This document shows positions 1 through 9,500 of a stretch of DNA of 64,000 nucleotides, in pieces. The notes beneath the pieces were generated by a model. The model did no database searches and had not been told where the DNA came from. It was given only the letters and a program-made list of their open reading frames with translations. The DNA is from Massilia litorea (GTDB lineage Bacteria; Pseudomonadota; Gammaproteobacteria; Burkholderiales; Burkholderiaceae_D), in NCBI RefSeq assembly GCF_015101885.1, contig NZ_CP062941.1, positions 3,720,001 through 3,784,000 on the forward strand, in the 5' to 3' direction. Numbering within the stretch: position 1 is the first letter of the stretch; the number at the start of each line of letters is the position of its first letter. Both the position numbers and the translations under genes were made by a program.

Positions 1-194
1 TGCCGCCCGTGCGGCCGCTATCCGCGCGCCCATCGTTTGCGTACGACCCTGCCTGTCGTGCGTTCTTTGGCAGACCTGGCCAAACTGGCCTCGACGTCCC
101 GGCATGCCGCCGTGCGTCGAAAACAGGTGAAAGCAACTGAGAGCCGCCGCCCCGCACCACGCGGGCGGCCAATAAAAGAGAAAGAGGAGCACCC
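1..194. other. Upstream region of the GntP gene
   Basis: No coding sequence is recognised here on either strand. The only functional element I can support is a ribosome binding site, AGAGGAG, about 6 bases before the GTG start at 195. No convincing -35/-10 pair was found, so the promoter may lie outside the window. Confidence 0.4.
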
Positions 195-1595
195 GTGTCA
201 TTTCTGATTGTTCTCGCCGCCCTGGCGTTCCTGATGTTCGCCGCCTACCGCGGCTACAGCGTCATCCTGTTCGCACCGATCGCCGCCCTCGGCGCGGTGC
301 TGCTGACCGATCCATCGGCCGTCGCGCCGGTCTTTTCCGGCATCTTCATGGAAAAGATGGTCGGCTTCGTCAAGCTCTACTTCCCGGTCTTCATGCTGGG
401 CGCCGTCTTCGGCAAACTCATCGAACTGTCCGGCTTCAGCGAATCGATCGTGGCCGCCGCCGTGCGCTACATCGGCCGCTCGCGCGCGAATGCCGTGATC
501 GTCGCCGTCTGCGCGCTGCTGACCTATGGCGGCGTGTCGCTGTTCGTGGTCGTGTTCGCGGTCTATCCGTTCGCCGCCGAACTGTATCGCCAGTCGAATA
601 TCCCGAAGCGCCTGATGCCGGGCGCGCTGGCGCTGGGCGCCTTCTCGTTCACGATGGATTCGCTGCCGGGCACCCCGCAGATCCAGAACATCATCCCGAC
701 CACCTTCTTCAAGACCACCTCCTGGGCGGCGCCGGTGCTGGGCACGATCGGTTCGCTGTTCATCATCGTGGTCGGCCTGGCCTATCTCGAATGGCGCCGC
801 CGCGCCGCGATGGCCAAGGGCGAGGGCTACGGCACCTCGCTCCAGAACGAGCCGGAACGCGTGCAGGCCGCGTCCCTGCCGAATCCCATGCTGGCGCTGC
901 TGCCGCTGATCGTGGTCGGCGTCGCCAACTTCATGCTGACCAAGATGATCCCCGAGTGGTACGGCGCCTCGTTCACCGTGGCCCCTGAAATCCTGCCGGG
1001 CCTGAAGGCCCCGGTGACGACCCCGATCAAGACCGTGGTCGCGATCTGGGCGGTGCAGGGCGCGCTGCTGATGGGTATCCTGTTCGTGGTCGCGACCGCC
1101 TTCGGCCGCATCAAGGACCGCTTCGCTGCTGGCTCGAAAGCGGCCGTCGGTGGCGCGCTGCTGGCAGCCATGAACACGGCCTCGGAATATGGTTTCGGCG
1201 GCGTGATCGCCGCGCTGCCTGGCTTCGTCGTCGTCGGTAACGCCCTGAAAAGCATCCCCGATCCGCTGGTGAATGCCGCCGTGTCGGTCAGTTCGCTGGC
1301 GGGCATCACGGGTTCGGCCTCGGGCGGCATGAGCATTGCGCTGGCCGCCATGTCGGACCTCTTCATCCAGGGCGCACAGGCCGCGCAGATTCCGCTCGAA
1401 GTGCTGCACCGCGTGGTCGCCATGGCCAGCGGCGGCATGGACACGCTGCCGCACAACGGCGCCGTCATCACGCTGCTCGCCGTGACGGGGCTGACCCACA
1501 AGGAATCGTATCGCGAGATCTTCGCCGTCACCATCATCAAGACGCTGGCGGTGTTCTTCGTGATCGCGGTGTATTACCTGACCGGGCTGGTGTAA
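195..1595 (+). CDS. GntP-family permease (organic acid/H+ symporter)
   Basis: A 466-residue inner-membrane protein made almost entirely of hydrophobic helices, the usual length for the GntP (gluconate permease) family. The conserved SLPGTPQIQN segment at residues 156-165 and the glycine/alanine/serine-rich late helices are typical. Family members take up gluconate, other sugar acids or hydroxy acids together with protons; the substrate cannot be read from sequence. The GTG start at 195 is chosen because AGAGGAG lies just upstream. It is followed by a strong hairpin terminator and a convergent efflux operon, so it appears to be the last or only gene of its transcript. A role in sugar-acid uptake would fit the uronate genes further on, but that link is inference. 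Confidence 0.9.
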   Translation: MSFLIVLAALAFLMFAAYRGYSVILFAPIAALGAVLLTDPSAVAPVFSGIFMEKMVGFVKLYFPVFMLGAVFGKLIELSGFSESIVAAAVRYIGRSRANAVIVAVCALLTYGGVSLFVVVFAVYPFAAELYRQSNIPKRLMPGALALGAFSFTMDSLPGTPQIQNIIPTTFFKTTSWAAPVLGTIGSLFIIVVGLAYLEWRRRAAMAKGEGYGTSLQNEPERVQAASLPNPMLALLPLIVVGVANFMLTKMIPEWYGASFTVAPEILPGLKAPVTTPIKTVVAIWAVQGALLMGILFVVATAFGRIKDRFAAGSKAAVGGALLAAMNTASEYGFGGVIAALPGFVVVGNALKSIPDPLVNAAVSVSSLAGITGSASGGMSIALAAMSDLFIQGAQAAQIPLEVLHRVVAMASGGMDTLPHNGAVITLLAVTGLTHKESYREIFAVTIIKTLAVFFVIAVYYLTGLV

Positions 1596-1616
1596 GGCAG
1601 AACCGGAGGGCAAGAA

Positions 1617-1648
1617 GCGGGCCGCGCAACGCGCCGCCCGCTTTTTTT
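1617..1648 (+). terminator. Rho-independent terminator after GntP gene
   Basis: GCGGGC (1617-1622) pairs with GCCCGC (1636-1641) and an inner GCGC/GCGC stem closes on an AAC loop; seven T residues follow at 1642-1648. It lies between two convergent genes, 22 bases after the GntP stop, so it mainly ends the plus-strand transcript. Confidence 0.9.
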
Positions 1649-1652
1649 ACAT

Positions 1653-2804
1653 CTAATCTGCCAGGTTCTTCGCCACAATCGCCTCCGTCGCCGCCTGCGC
1701 CTGCTGCAGCGGCTGATTCAGCGCCGTCGTGACATAGCGCGCCGGCGTTGCGGCTACGGCGCCCAGCGCGCCGCCTTCCTTGTGGCTGATGTCGACATCC
1801 ACCGTCGCCGACAGGCCGACCCGCAGCGGATGCCGGGCCAGTTCCTTCGGGTCGAGCGAAATCCGCACGGGCACCCGCTGCACCACCTTGATCCAGTTGC
1901 CGCTGGCATTCTGCGCCGGCAGCAAGGAGAAGGCACTGCCGGTGCCGGCGGCCAGGCCCATCACCTTGCCGTGGAATTCGACCTTGTTGCCGTACATGTC
2001 GGCTTCGATCTTCACCGGCTGGCCGACGCGGATATCGCGCAGTTCCGATTCCTTGAAATTGGCGTCGACCCAGAGCTGGTCGAGCGGCACCACCGACAGC
2101 AGCGGCGCGCCCGGGGTCACGCGGCTGCCGACCTGCACGCTTCGCTTGGCGACATAGCCCGACACGGGCGCTACGATCGCGTTGCGACGCGATGCCAGCC
2201 AGGCCGACAGGTACTCGGCTTTTGCGGCGAGCACGCTCGGATGGTGGGCGGCGTCGACGCCGGCGACGCCTGCTTTCGCCGCCGCCACCTGCTTCAGGGC
2301 GACGTCGAGCGCGGCGCTGGCGTCTTCCACCGCACGCCGGGCATGGGCTACGTCTTCGCCCGATACCACCTGTTCAGCCGCCAGCGGCGCCCGCCGCGCC
2401 AGGTCTTCGCGCGCGCTTTGCAGGGCGACGCGGCGCTGCCCGACCACGGCCAGCAACTGCTCGACGTTCGAATAGCGTTCGCGCTGCTGGCGTACGGCGC
2501 TGCCCAGGCGCGCCTCGGCCTGGGTCAGGGCGATCTCGGCGTCGGCCGGGTCGAGGCGCACGATCTCGGCGCCGGCCTGCACCATCTGCGTTTCGTCGGC
2601 GCGGATCTCGACCACGCTGCCGGCGACCTGAGAGGAGACGTTGACCAGGTTGCCGCCGACATAGGCGTTATCGGTTTCGGCGCGTTGCGACAGCACCAGC
2701 GTGGCGTAGGCGCCGTAGGCGATGGCGCCGAGGGCGAACACGCCTGTGATGCCCAGCAGGACGGCCTTGCGTTTGTTTGGATTCGGTGTGGTTTCGGTAG
2801 TCAT
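1653..2804 (-). CDS. EmrA/HlyD-type membrane fusion protein of a tripartite efflux pump
   Basis: 383 residues. A short cytoplasmic N-terminus is followed by one membrane helix (about residues 14-36), then the lipoyl/biotinyl-like barrel, a helical hairpin (about 90-190) and a second barrel region. The C-terminal segment GTGSAFSLLPAQN and the following NWIKVVQRVPVRI are hallmarks of EmrA-type adaptors, which connect an MFS pump in the inner membrane with an outer-membrane channel. It is the last gene of the operon MarR, EmrB-like, NodT-like, EmrA-like, only 12 bases after the NodT gene. The pump probably exports hydrophobic or aromatic toxic compounds; the substrate is unknown. Confidence 0.93.
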   Translation of the reverse strand: MTTETTPNPNKRKAVLLGITGVFALGAIAYGAYATLVLSQRAETDNAYVGGNLVNVSSQVAGSVVEIRADETQMVQAGAEIVRLDPADAEIALTQAEARLGSAVRQQRERYSNVEQLLAVVGQRRVALQSAREDLARRAPLAAEQVVSGEDVAHARRAVEDASAALDVALKQVAAAKAGVAGVDAAHHPSVLAAKAEYLSAWLASRRNAIVAPVSGYVAKRSVQVGSRVTPGAPLLSVVPLDQLWVDANFKESELRDIRVGQPVKIEADMYGNKVEFHGKVMGLAAGTGSAFSLLPAQNASGNWIKVVQRVPVRISLDPKELARHPLRVGLSATVDVDISHKEGGALGAVAATPARYVTTALNQPLQQAQAATEAIVAKNLAD

Positions 2805-2816
2805 GGGAGCTTGCGC

Positions 2817-4277
2817 TTATTTGGTCAATGCGTTGGCGGCGGTGTGGACGGGCGCGGCGCGGTAGCCCCCGCCGAGCGCTTTTACAAGGGCCACCTGGGT
2901 TTGCAGCTGCGCGTCCTGGAGCTGCAGCGCGGCGCCGCGCTGGCGCAGCACTTCCAGTTGCGCCTGCAGGACGGCCGAGCGTTCGGCGAGGCCACGCGCG
3001 AGGCGGGCTTCGGCGCTCGCCGCCAGGCGGGCGCTGGCCTGGCTTGATGCGTCGTGCGCCCTCAGTTCGCGTTCGATGCCTTGCAGCGTCGCGCCCACCG
3101 CGGCAACGTCGCGTACCGCGTTCAGGACCGACTCGTTGTATTCGGCCAGCAGGGCGTCGCGCTCGGCGCGGGCGATGCCAAGGTTTGCATCGAGGCGGCC
3201 GCTGTCGAACAGCGGCAGGTCGAGCACGGCGCCCGCGAGGAAGGTCCGGCTGGCGCCGCGCAGCAGTTTACCCAGCGAGACGGCATTCAGGCCGACGGCG
3301 CCGGACAGGTTCAGGTCCGGGTAGAAGGCCGCTTCGGCGGCGGCGGCGCGGCCAAGGGCGGCTTCGACGCGCCAGCGCGCGGCCTGCAGGTCGGGGCGGC
3401 GCGCCAGCAGTTCCATGCCCAGTTCGCGCGGAAGCGTGGCCTGGGCGCCCTGCGGCAGACCGCGTTCCAGGGCGGCGAAATCGTTCGGGCCGGCCGCCAC
3501 CAGCGCACGCAGGGCTTCGCGTTCGCGTGCGGCCTGCGTGTCGAGCAGGGCCGCCTGTTCGGCGAGCTTGCCGAGTTCGAGTTCGATGTTGCGCTGGGCG
3601 TCGACGGTCGCCAGTCCACGCGCGAGGCGCGCCTTGCGGTCCTGCAGCAGGCGCTGCTCGATGCGCAGCAGTTCGGACACGTTGTCCGCACGCGCCCACA
3701 GCAGCTGCAGGCGGAAGTAGCTCTGGGCGACGCTGGCCGCCAGCGCCTGCTGCGCCTGGCTGGCCTGGGCGGCGGCCGCGTTCTGCTCGCCGATCGCCGC
3801 CGCGACCTGGGCGCGGTGCTTGCCCCACCAGTCGACCTCGTAGCTGATGCGGCCCTGCACCGTGGTATCCGTGTACCAGCTGCCGCCGATCGGCGCCGGG
3901 AAGAAGCCGTTGGCGGAATAGCGCTGGCGGTTGATGCCGGTCTCCAGGCCTGCCTGCAGGCCGCCGGCGGCCCGTTCCGCGTTCAGCTGCGCGCCGGCGA
4001 GGCGCACGCGTGCGGCGGCCACCGCCAGGCTCGGGTTGCCGGCCAGGGCCTGCTCCACCAGTTTGTCGAGCTGTGGATCGCGGTAGTCCTGCCACCAGCG
4101 CTCGACCGGCCATGCATCGCGTCCGAGGTCGATCGCGGCGGCATGCTGGGCCGCCGTGAAATCCGGCGCGCGGGCCGTGCCCGCATCCTTCGGTACGTGG
4201 ACGCAGCCGGCGAGAGCCAGCGCCGCGCCGGCGATAAGGGTAAGTCGAAAATGTCGCACTTGGGTTTCGCTAGTCAT
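2817..4277 (-). CDS. NodT-family outer-membrane efflux lipoprotein
   Basis: 486 residues from the ATG at 4275-4277. This start is chosen because it gives a classic lipoprotein signal ending in LALAGC (lipid-modified Cys near residue 25) and leaves a single base after the stop of the preceding MFS gene. An in-frame upstream start at 4319 would add residues inside that gene and is unlikely. The body contains the two long helical repeats of the TolC/OprM-like channel family (RND/MFS outer-membrane factor, NodT subfamily). It provides the exit duct for the EmrAB-like pump encoded on both sides. Confidence 0.92.
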   Translation of the reverse strand: MTSETQVRHFRLTLIAGAALALAGCVHVPKDAGTARAPDFTAAQHAAAIDLGRDAWPVERWWQDYRDPQLDKLVEQALAGNPSLAVAAARVRLAGAQLNAERAAGGLQAGLETGINRQRYSANGFFPAPIGGSWYTDTTVQGRISYEVDWWGKHRAQVAAAIGEQNAAAAQASQAQQALAASVAQSYFRLQLLWARADNVSELLRIEQRLLQDRKARLARGLATVDAQRNIELELGKLAEQAALLDTQAAREREALRALVAAGPNDFAALERGLPQGAQATLPRELGMELLARRPDLQAARWRVEAALGRAAAAEAAFYPDLNLSGAVGLNAVSLGKLLRGASRTFLAGAVLDLPLFDSGRLDANLGIARAERDALLAEYNESVLNAVRDVAAVGATLQGIERELRAHDASSQASARLAASAEARLARGLAERSAVLQAQLEVLRQRGAALQLQDAQLQTQVALVKALGGGYRAAPVHTAANALTK

Positions 4278-4278
4278 G

Positions 4279-5838
4279 TTAATCGAGGGCGGCGTGTTCC
4301 ACCGGCGCGGTTTCCCCACCTTGCGCGGCCTGCGCCTTCGGCGGGCGGATCAGCAGCAGGGCCGGGATCACGGCCGCGGTGAGGATCATCATCAGCCAGT
4401 AGTCGTTGGTGTAGGCGATCATCGAGGCCTGGCGCGTAATCTCGCTGTCAATGAGGGCTGCGCCGGCTGTCGTGGCCAGGCTGTAGCCGCCGGCCGGATC
4501 GAGCAGCGCGGCATTCGATCCGTTGACCTGGGCCGCCAGCGTGGCGTGCATGGTCGCGCTGTTGCGCACCAGGAGCGTCTGCACCATGGCGATGCCGATG
4601 CTGCTGCCGATATTGCGGATCAGGCTATACAGCGCCGTGCCTTCGGCGCGCATCTGCGGCGACAGGGTGGCGAAGGTGGCCGCCGACAGCGGCACGAACA
4701 CCAGGCCCAGGCCGATCCCCTGGATCACGCCGGGCCAGACGATGTTCGACTGCGACATCACCAGCGTGTACTGCGCCATCTGCCACAGCGAGAAGGCCGT
4801 GATCGCGAAGCCGGCGCCCAGCAGCAGGCGGAAGTCGATCTTGCCAGTGACGCGCCCGACCACCAGCATCGCCAGCATCGTCCCCAGGCCCGAAGGGGCG
4901 GTGACCAGGCCGGCCAGCGCCGCCGGATAGCCCATCAGGCCTTGCAGCATGGTCGGCATCAGGGCGCGCGTGGCGAACAGCACCATGCCGACCGTGAAGA
5001 TGAGGAACAGGCCGGTGACGTAGTTCGGGTTCTTCAGCAGGCGGTAGTCGAGGAAGGACTGGCCGGCCGGGCGCAGCGCCGTGTGCGCGACAAACCAGGA
5101 GAGCGACAGCGCCAGCAGCACCGCCTCGATCCAGGTCTCGGTCGACGCGAACCAGTCGTTCTGTTCGCCGCGGTCGAGCAGCATCTGCAGCGCGCCGATC
5201 GCCAGGCTCAGGGTGACGAAGCCGAAGGCGTCGAAGCTCACGCGGCGGTTCGGGACGGTCGGCCGGATGTAGCGCCAGATGCCGTAGAAGGCGATGGCGC
5301 CGATCGGCACGTTGATGAAGAAAACCCAGCGCCAGTTATAGCTGTCGGTCAGCCAGCCGCCCAGGGTCGGTCCGAGAATGGGACCGATCATCACGCCCAT
5401 GCCCCAGACCGCCATCGCCGAGCCGTGCTTCTCGCGCGGGTTGATGTCGAGCAGGACCGATTGCGAGAGCGGCACCAGGGCCGCCCCGAACACCCCCTGC
5501 AGCACCCGCGCGGCGACGATCTGGGCCAGCGACCCGGCCAGCCCGCACAGGACGGAAGCGAGCGTGAAGCCGGCCACCGAGACCAGGAACACCTTCTTCA
5601 GGCCGAAGCGGTCGACCAGCCAGCCGTTCAGGGGCGTGGCGATCGCGGCGGCCACGATGAAGGAAGTCAGGACCCAGGTAATCTGGTCGGTCGACGCCGA
5701 CAGCGAGCCCTGCATGTGCGGCAGGGCGACGTTGGCGATGGTGCCGTCGAGGGCCTGGATGATGGTCGCCAGCATGATCGAGATCGTGATCATGCGGCGG
5801 TTGATCGGCGGGCTTGCAGCTGCGGTGGAGGCCTGCAC
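4279..5838 (-). CDS. DHA2-family MFS multidrug exporter (EmrB/QacA type)
   Basis: 519 residues with about 14 membrane helices, the EmrB/QacA length. Helix 1 carries LDGTIANVALP (the D-x-T-I-V-N-V-A-L-P motif of the DHA2 family) and loop 2-3 has DRFGLKKVF, the MFS motif A. The start is GTG at 5836-5838, four bases after the MarR stop, so translation is probably coupled. It is the proton-driven inner-membrane pump of the tripartite system and works with the EmrA-like adaptor and NodT-like channel encoded after it. Confidence 0.93.
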   Translation of the reverse strand: MQASTAAASPPINRRMITISIMLATIIQALDGTIANVALPHMQGSLSASTDQITWVLTSFIVAAAIATPLNGWLVDRFGLKKVFLVSVAGFTLASVLCGLAGSLAQIVAARVLQGVFGAALVPLSQSVLLDINPREKHGSAMAVWGMGVMIGPILGPTLGGWLTDSYNWRWVFFINVPIGAIAFYGIWRYIRPTVPNRRVSFDAFGFVTLSLAIGALQMLLDRGEQNDWFASTETWIEAVLLALSLSWFVAHTALRPAGQSFLDYRLLKNPNYVTGLFLIFTVGMVLFATRALMPTMLQGLMGYPAALAGLVTAPSGLGTMLAMLVVGRVTGKIDFRLLLGAGFAITAFSLWQMAQYTLVMSQSNIVWPGVIQGIGLGLVFVPLSAATFATLSPQMRAEGTALYSLIRNIGSSIGIAMVQTLLVRNSATMHATLAAQVNGSNAALLDPAGGYSLATTAGAALIDSEITRQASMIAYTNDYWLMMILTAAVIPALLLIRPPKAQAAQGGETAPVEHAALD

Positions 5839-5842
5839 GGTC

Positions 5843-6280
5843 CTAGTCTCCGCCTTCGATGCGCGCGCGCAGGGCTTCGAGCAGGTCGGCGGCGGCGCTC
5901 AGCGTCTCCTGCGGCACGCCCTCGAGCATGGTCAGGCGGAAGGCGTCGGCTTCCTTGCGCACCCGGGCGTAGAGCGTGCGGCCGTCGTCGGTCAGGTGCG
6001 CCAGCTTGACGCGCCGGTCGAGCGGGGAGGGCGCGCGCCGCACCAGGCCGTCGCGTTCCAGGCGATCGAGCATCGAGACCACCGACGGCCCTTCGATGCC
6101 GAGCAGGTCGGCCAGCTCGCGCTGCGAGGGCGGCTCCTTCGATTTGGCGATCATGGCGATCGTCATCCAGCCGGCCTGGCCGATGCCGAGGTCCTTCAGG
6201 CGCGCGTCGATCGCCAGGCGCCAGCTGCGCGCGGTTGCGTGCAGGGCGGCGGAGAAGCGCTCTTCGGGGGTTTGAGACAT
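5843..6280 (-). CDS. MarR-family repressor of the efflux operon
   Basis: 145 residues from the ATG at 6278-6280 (MSQTPEERF). A longer reading frame exists but its first 47 residues are low-complexity and cover the likely operator, so the short start is preferred. The winged helix-turn-helix spans about residues 45-105: recognition region SQRELADLLGIEGPSVVSML and wing DRRVKLAHLT. MarR proteins of this type (EmrR/MprA, SlyA-like) repress a neighbouring pump until a small phenolic or hydrophobic ligand binds. It is the first gene of the operon, four bases from the EmrB-like pump gene, so it most likely regulates itself and the pump. Confidence 0.92.
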   Translation of the reverse strand: MSQTPEERFSAALHATARSWRLAIDARLKDLGIGQAGWMTIAMIAKSKEPPSQRELADLLGIEGPSVVSMLDRLERDGLVRRAPSPLDRRVKLAHLTDDGRTLYARVRKEADAFRLTMLEGVPQETLSAAADLLEALRARIEGGD

Positions 6281-6321
6281 AGATAGGCGCCAAATGAGTA
6301 GGTATCTATCTAGTTTATCAA
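6281..6321 (-). promoter_or_regulatory. Possible MarR operator/promoter region
   Basis: The sequence directly before the marR-like gene contains AGATAG (6281-6286) and its inverted copy CTATCT (6306-6311), the latter inside the denser repeat TAGGTATCTATCTA. On the minus strand a TTGATA (6316-6321) could act as -35, but no good -10 is seen. The repeat next to a MarR gene suggests autoregulation; this is inference. Confidence 0.35.
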
Positions 6322-6390
6322 ATGAAACGCTCTGCGGTAAAGTGGCGTTCGATTCGATGCGAGTGGAGTCGTTTGCGGTACGGGACGGTT

Positions 6391-6510
6391 GTGCACCGTA
6401 GGGTGGGCTCTCCGAGCCCACGCGCGATACGTACCGGCTCCGATGTCGTGCTCGACGATCTTGATTGCGCGTATCACCGCGTGGGCTCGAGAGCCCACCC
6501 TACGGTGCAC
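6391..6510. repeat. Inverted pair of REP-like palindromic elements
   Basis: Two copies of a GTAGGGTGGGCTC...GAGCCCACGCG element face each other. The outer arms are a perfect 22-base inverted repeat (6391-6412 and 6489-6510) beginning GTGCACCGTAGGGTGGGC. Each copy is itself partly palindromic (GTGGGCTC/GAGCCCAC). Related copies occur at 12698-12800, 31288-31311, 47645-47673 and 56054-56078, always between genes. Confidence 0.85.
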
Positions 6511-6517
6511 CGCCGCC

Positions 6518-9500
6518 TCAGGTTACCATCTGGCGTTCCAGGAACACCTCGAAGGCCTCGCGCGGCACCGCCGGCGAGAAATGCCACCCCTGGATGTAGT
6601 CGCACCCGAACGCCGCCAGGATGTCGCGCTGGGCCGCGGTCTCGACGCCCTCGGCGATCGCCTCGATGCCGAGCCGGTGGGCGAGGTCGACGATGGCCTC
6701 GGTGAGGGCCTTGTCGCTGCCGTCCTCGGTCAGGTGGTTGATGAAGGACTTGTCGATCTTGAGGTAGTCGACGTCGAACTGCTTGAGGTAGGAGAGGGAC
6801 GAGAAACCGGTGCCGAAGTCGTCGATCGAGACCCTGGCGCCGGCTTCGTGCAGGGCGTCGAGGCAGCGCCTCACCTGCTCGGCGTCGCTCACCAGAACGC
6901 CCTCGGTGATCTCGATCGTGATGCTGTTGGGCGGCAGGCCGGCGTTCACGACCCGGGTCAGCCAGGGCAGGCCGGAGCGCTGCTCGAACTGGACCGGCGA
7001 CACGTTCACGCTCAGCTCGACGTCGATGCCGTAGGCGCGCTGCCAGCGTTCGATGCTGGCGATGGCCTCGACCAGCACCCATTCGCCGATCTCGTGGATC
7101 AGGCCCGCTTCCTCGGCCAGCGGAATGAAGCGCGCCGGGCTGATCATGCCGTGTTCATGGTGCTGCCAGCGCAGCAGGGTCTCGGCCTTGCGGATGCGGC
7201 CGGTCGCTGTCTCGACGATCGGCTGGTAGTGCACCTGCAGCTGGTTGCGCGCGAGCGCGGCGCGCAGGTCGTTGGTGAGCGCGAGCTTGTCGCGCGCGTG
7301 CTGCTGCAGGGCCGGCGTGAAATAATGGAAGCGTCCGCGCCCCGCGCCTTTCGCGAGATACACGGCCTGTTCCGCGTTGCGCACCAGTTCGGCCGCGTCC
7401 ACGCCGTCGTCCGGGAACACGCTGATGCCGACGCTGGCCGACACGTAGGCGACGTCGCCTGGCCCCAGTTCGAGCGGTTCGGCGATCGCGCCGATCACGG
7501 CGTCGGCGGTGGTCTCGAGGTGGCGCCGGCCGTCGAATTCGCTCACCACCAGCGCGAACATGTTGCTGCCCAGGCGAGCGATGGTCGCCTCGCCCGGCAC
7601 GCAGCGCGCCAGGCGCCGCGTCATCTCGACCAGCGCCCGGTCGCCCATGGCATGGCCATAGCTGTCGTTGATCTCCTTGAAGCGGTCGAGGTCGAGCAGC
7701 AGCACGCCCAGGCCCTGGCCGGCTCCCTGCGCCTTTTTCAGGTCCTGCTCGAGGCGGTCGAGGAACAGGCGCCGGTTCGGCAGGCCGGTCAGGGCGTCGA
7801 AATTGGTCTGGCGCCAGATCAGCTCATCCTTCTGTTTCTGCTCGCTGATGTCGTGGAACTGCACCACGTGGCGGTGCACCCGGCCGTCGGCATGGCGGAT
7901 CACGCGGATGTCGGCATACTTGGCCGTGAGCGAGCCGTCCGGGTTGCGGTCGAGGATTTCGCCCTGCCAGTGGCCGTTCGCCAGCAGCGCCTGCCACAGG
8001 CGCTCATAAAAGCCGGCGTCGTGCATCCGCGATGCGAACAGGCGCGGCGTGGTGCCCAGCACCGCGCCCAATTCGTCGCCGGTCTGGCGGGTGAAGGCGG
8101 GGTTGGCGTCGACGATCCGGTTTTCCTCGTCGGTGACCACGATCGCCTCCCGGCTGGTCTGGTAGAGCAGGTTCGCCATGCGCATCGATTCCTCGAGGTC
8201 GCGCCGCTGCGTCACGTCCTGCACGGTGCCGCGCAGTTTCACCGGACGGCCGCCTTCGAACACGGCGCCGCAGACCGAGCGCACCCACTTGCGCTTGCCG
8301 GCGCCGCTGACCATCTCGAGTTCGATCGTGAACGGCCGGCCGTGTTTCGCGGCGGCGTCGAGCGTGCGCCCGATCAATTCCCGGTCTTCCTCGGCGTAGC
8401 ATGCCGTGCACAGCGCCGGCGTGATGGGCAGGCCCGGCGGGATCTCGTAGATCCGGGCCAGCTCCTCGGTCCAGTGGAAGGCCTCGGTGGCGAGGTCGAT
8501 CTCCCAGGCGCCGATCTGGGCCAGCGCGCTCATTTCCTTCAGGAGCCGCTCCTGTTCGCGGATCGTGCGCTCGTGCTCGCGCCGCTCGCTGATGTCGCGC
8601 GCCACGCCCAGCACGCCGATGAAGGTGCCGTCGGGCCGGATGACCGGAGTCTTGATCGTCTCGAAGACGAGCTCCCGGCCGCGTCCCGTGGGGGCCGTCT
8701 CCTCGAAGGTCATCGGCCCGCCGGCGCGCACGGCCGCGGCGTCGTCGCGCGCGAATTGCTCCGCCGTGGCGGGGTCGAACAGTTCGCTGTCGCGCCTGCC
8801 GAGGATCTGCTCGCGCGGCCAGCCGAAGATGCTCGCGGTCGGGGTATTGCAGGCCTGGTAGACGCCTTCGCGGTCCTTCAGCCAGACCAGGTCGGGACTG
8901 TTCTCGAGCAGGGTCCGCAACTGGGCCCGTTCGCGTTCCAGTTCGCCCGTGCGCACGCGCACCGCGCGCCGCACCGAGGCCAGCCCCACGACCAGCAGCA
9001 GCACCAGGCCGCCGAGCGCCACCAGCACCTGGACCAGGCGCCTGGCGTAGCGCTCCGAGACCAGCGGCCGGCCCATCCATTTGTCGTGCAGGGCCTGGCG
9101 TTCGCTCGCGCTGATCTGCGCCATGCCGCGCTCGACCAGGGCAAGGGTGGCCATGTCTCCCTTGCGCACCGCGCGCCGCAGCTGGTCGCGGGTGAGGTCG
9201 AAGGCCTTGACATAGGTGCGGTGCAGGCCGAGCCGGTACAGCTGGTAGTCGGCCGAGAATTCGTCCAGGCACAGCAGCTTGACGTCCTGGCGCGCGGCCG
9301 CGGCCAGCAGCGCCTCGTAAGTGGGAAACACGTGCAGGGTCTTGATGCCGGCGCGGGCGAGCTGCTCGGCGCAGGCGTCGGCCGCCTGCACCCCGACCCC
9401 GAAACCTTTCAGGCTGCGCACGTCGTGGATGCCGCCGATCGAGGCGTGGGCATAGATGCTGGTCGAGACCAGGGCGTAAGAGGGCGAGAAATCGAAGCGC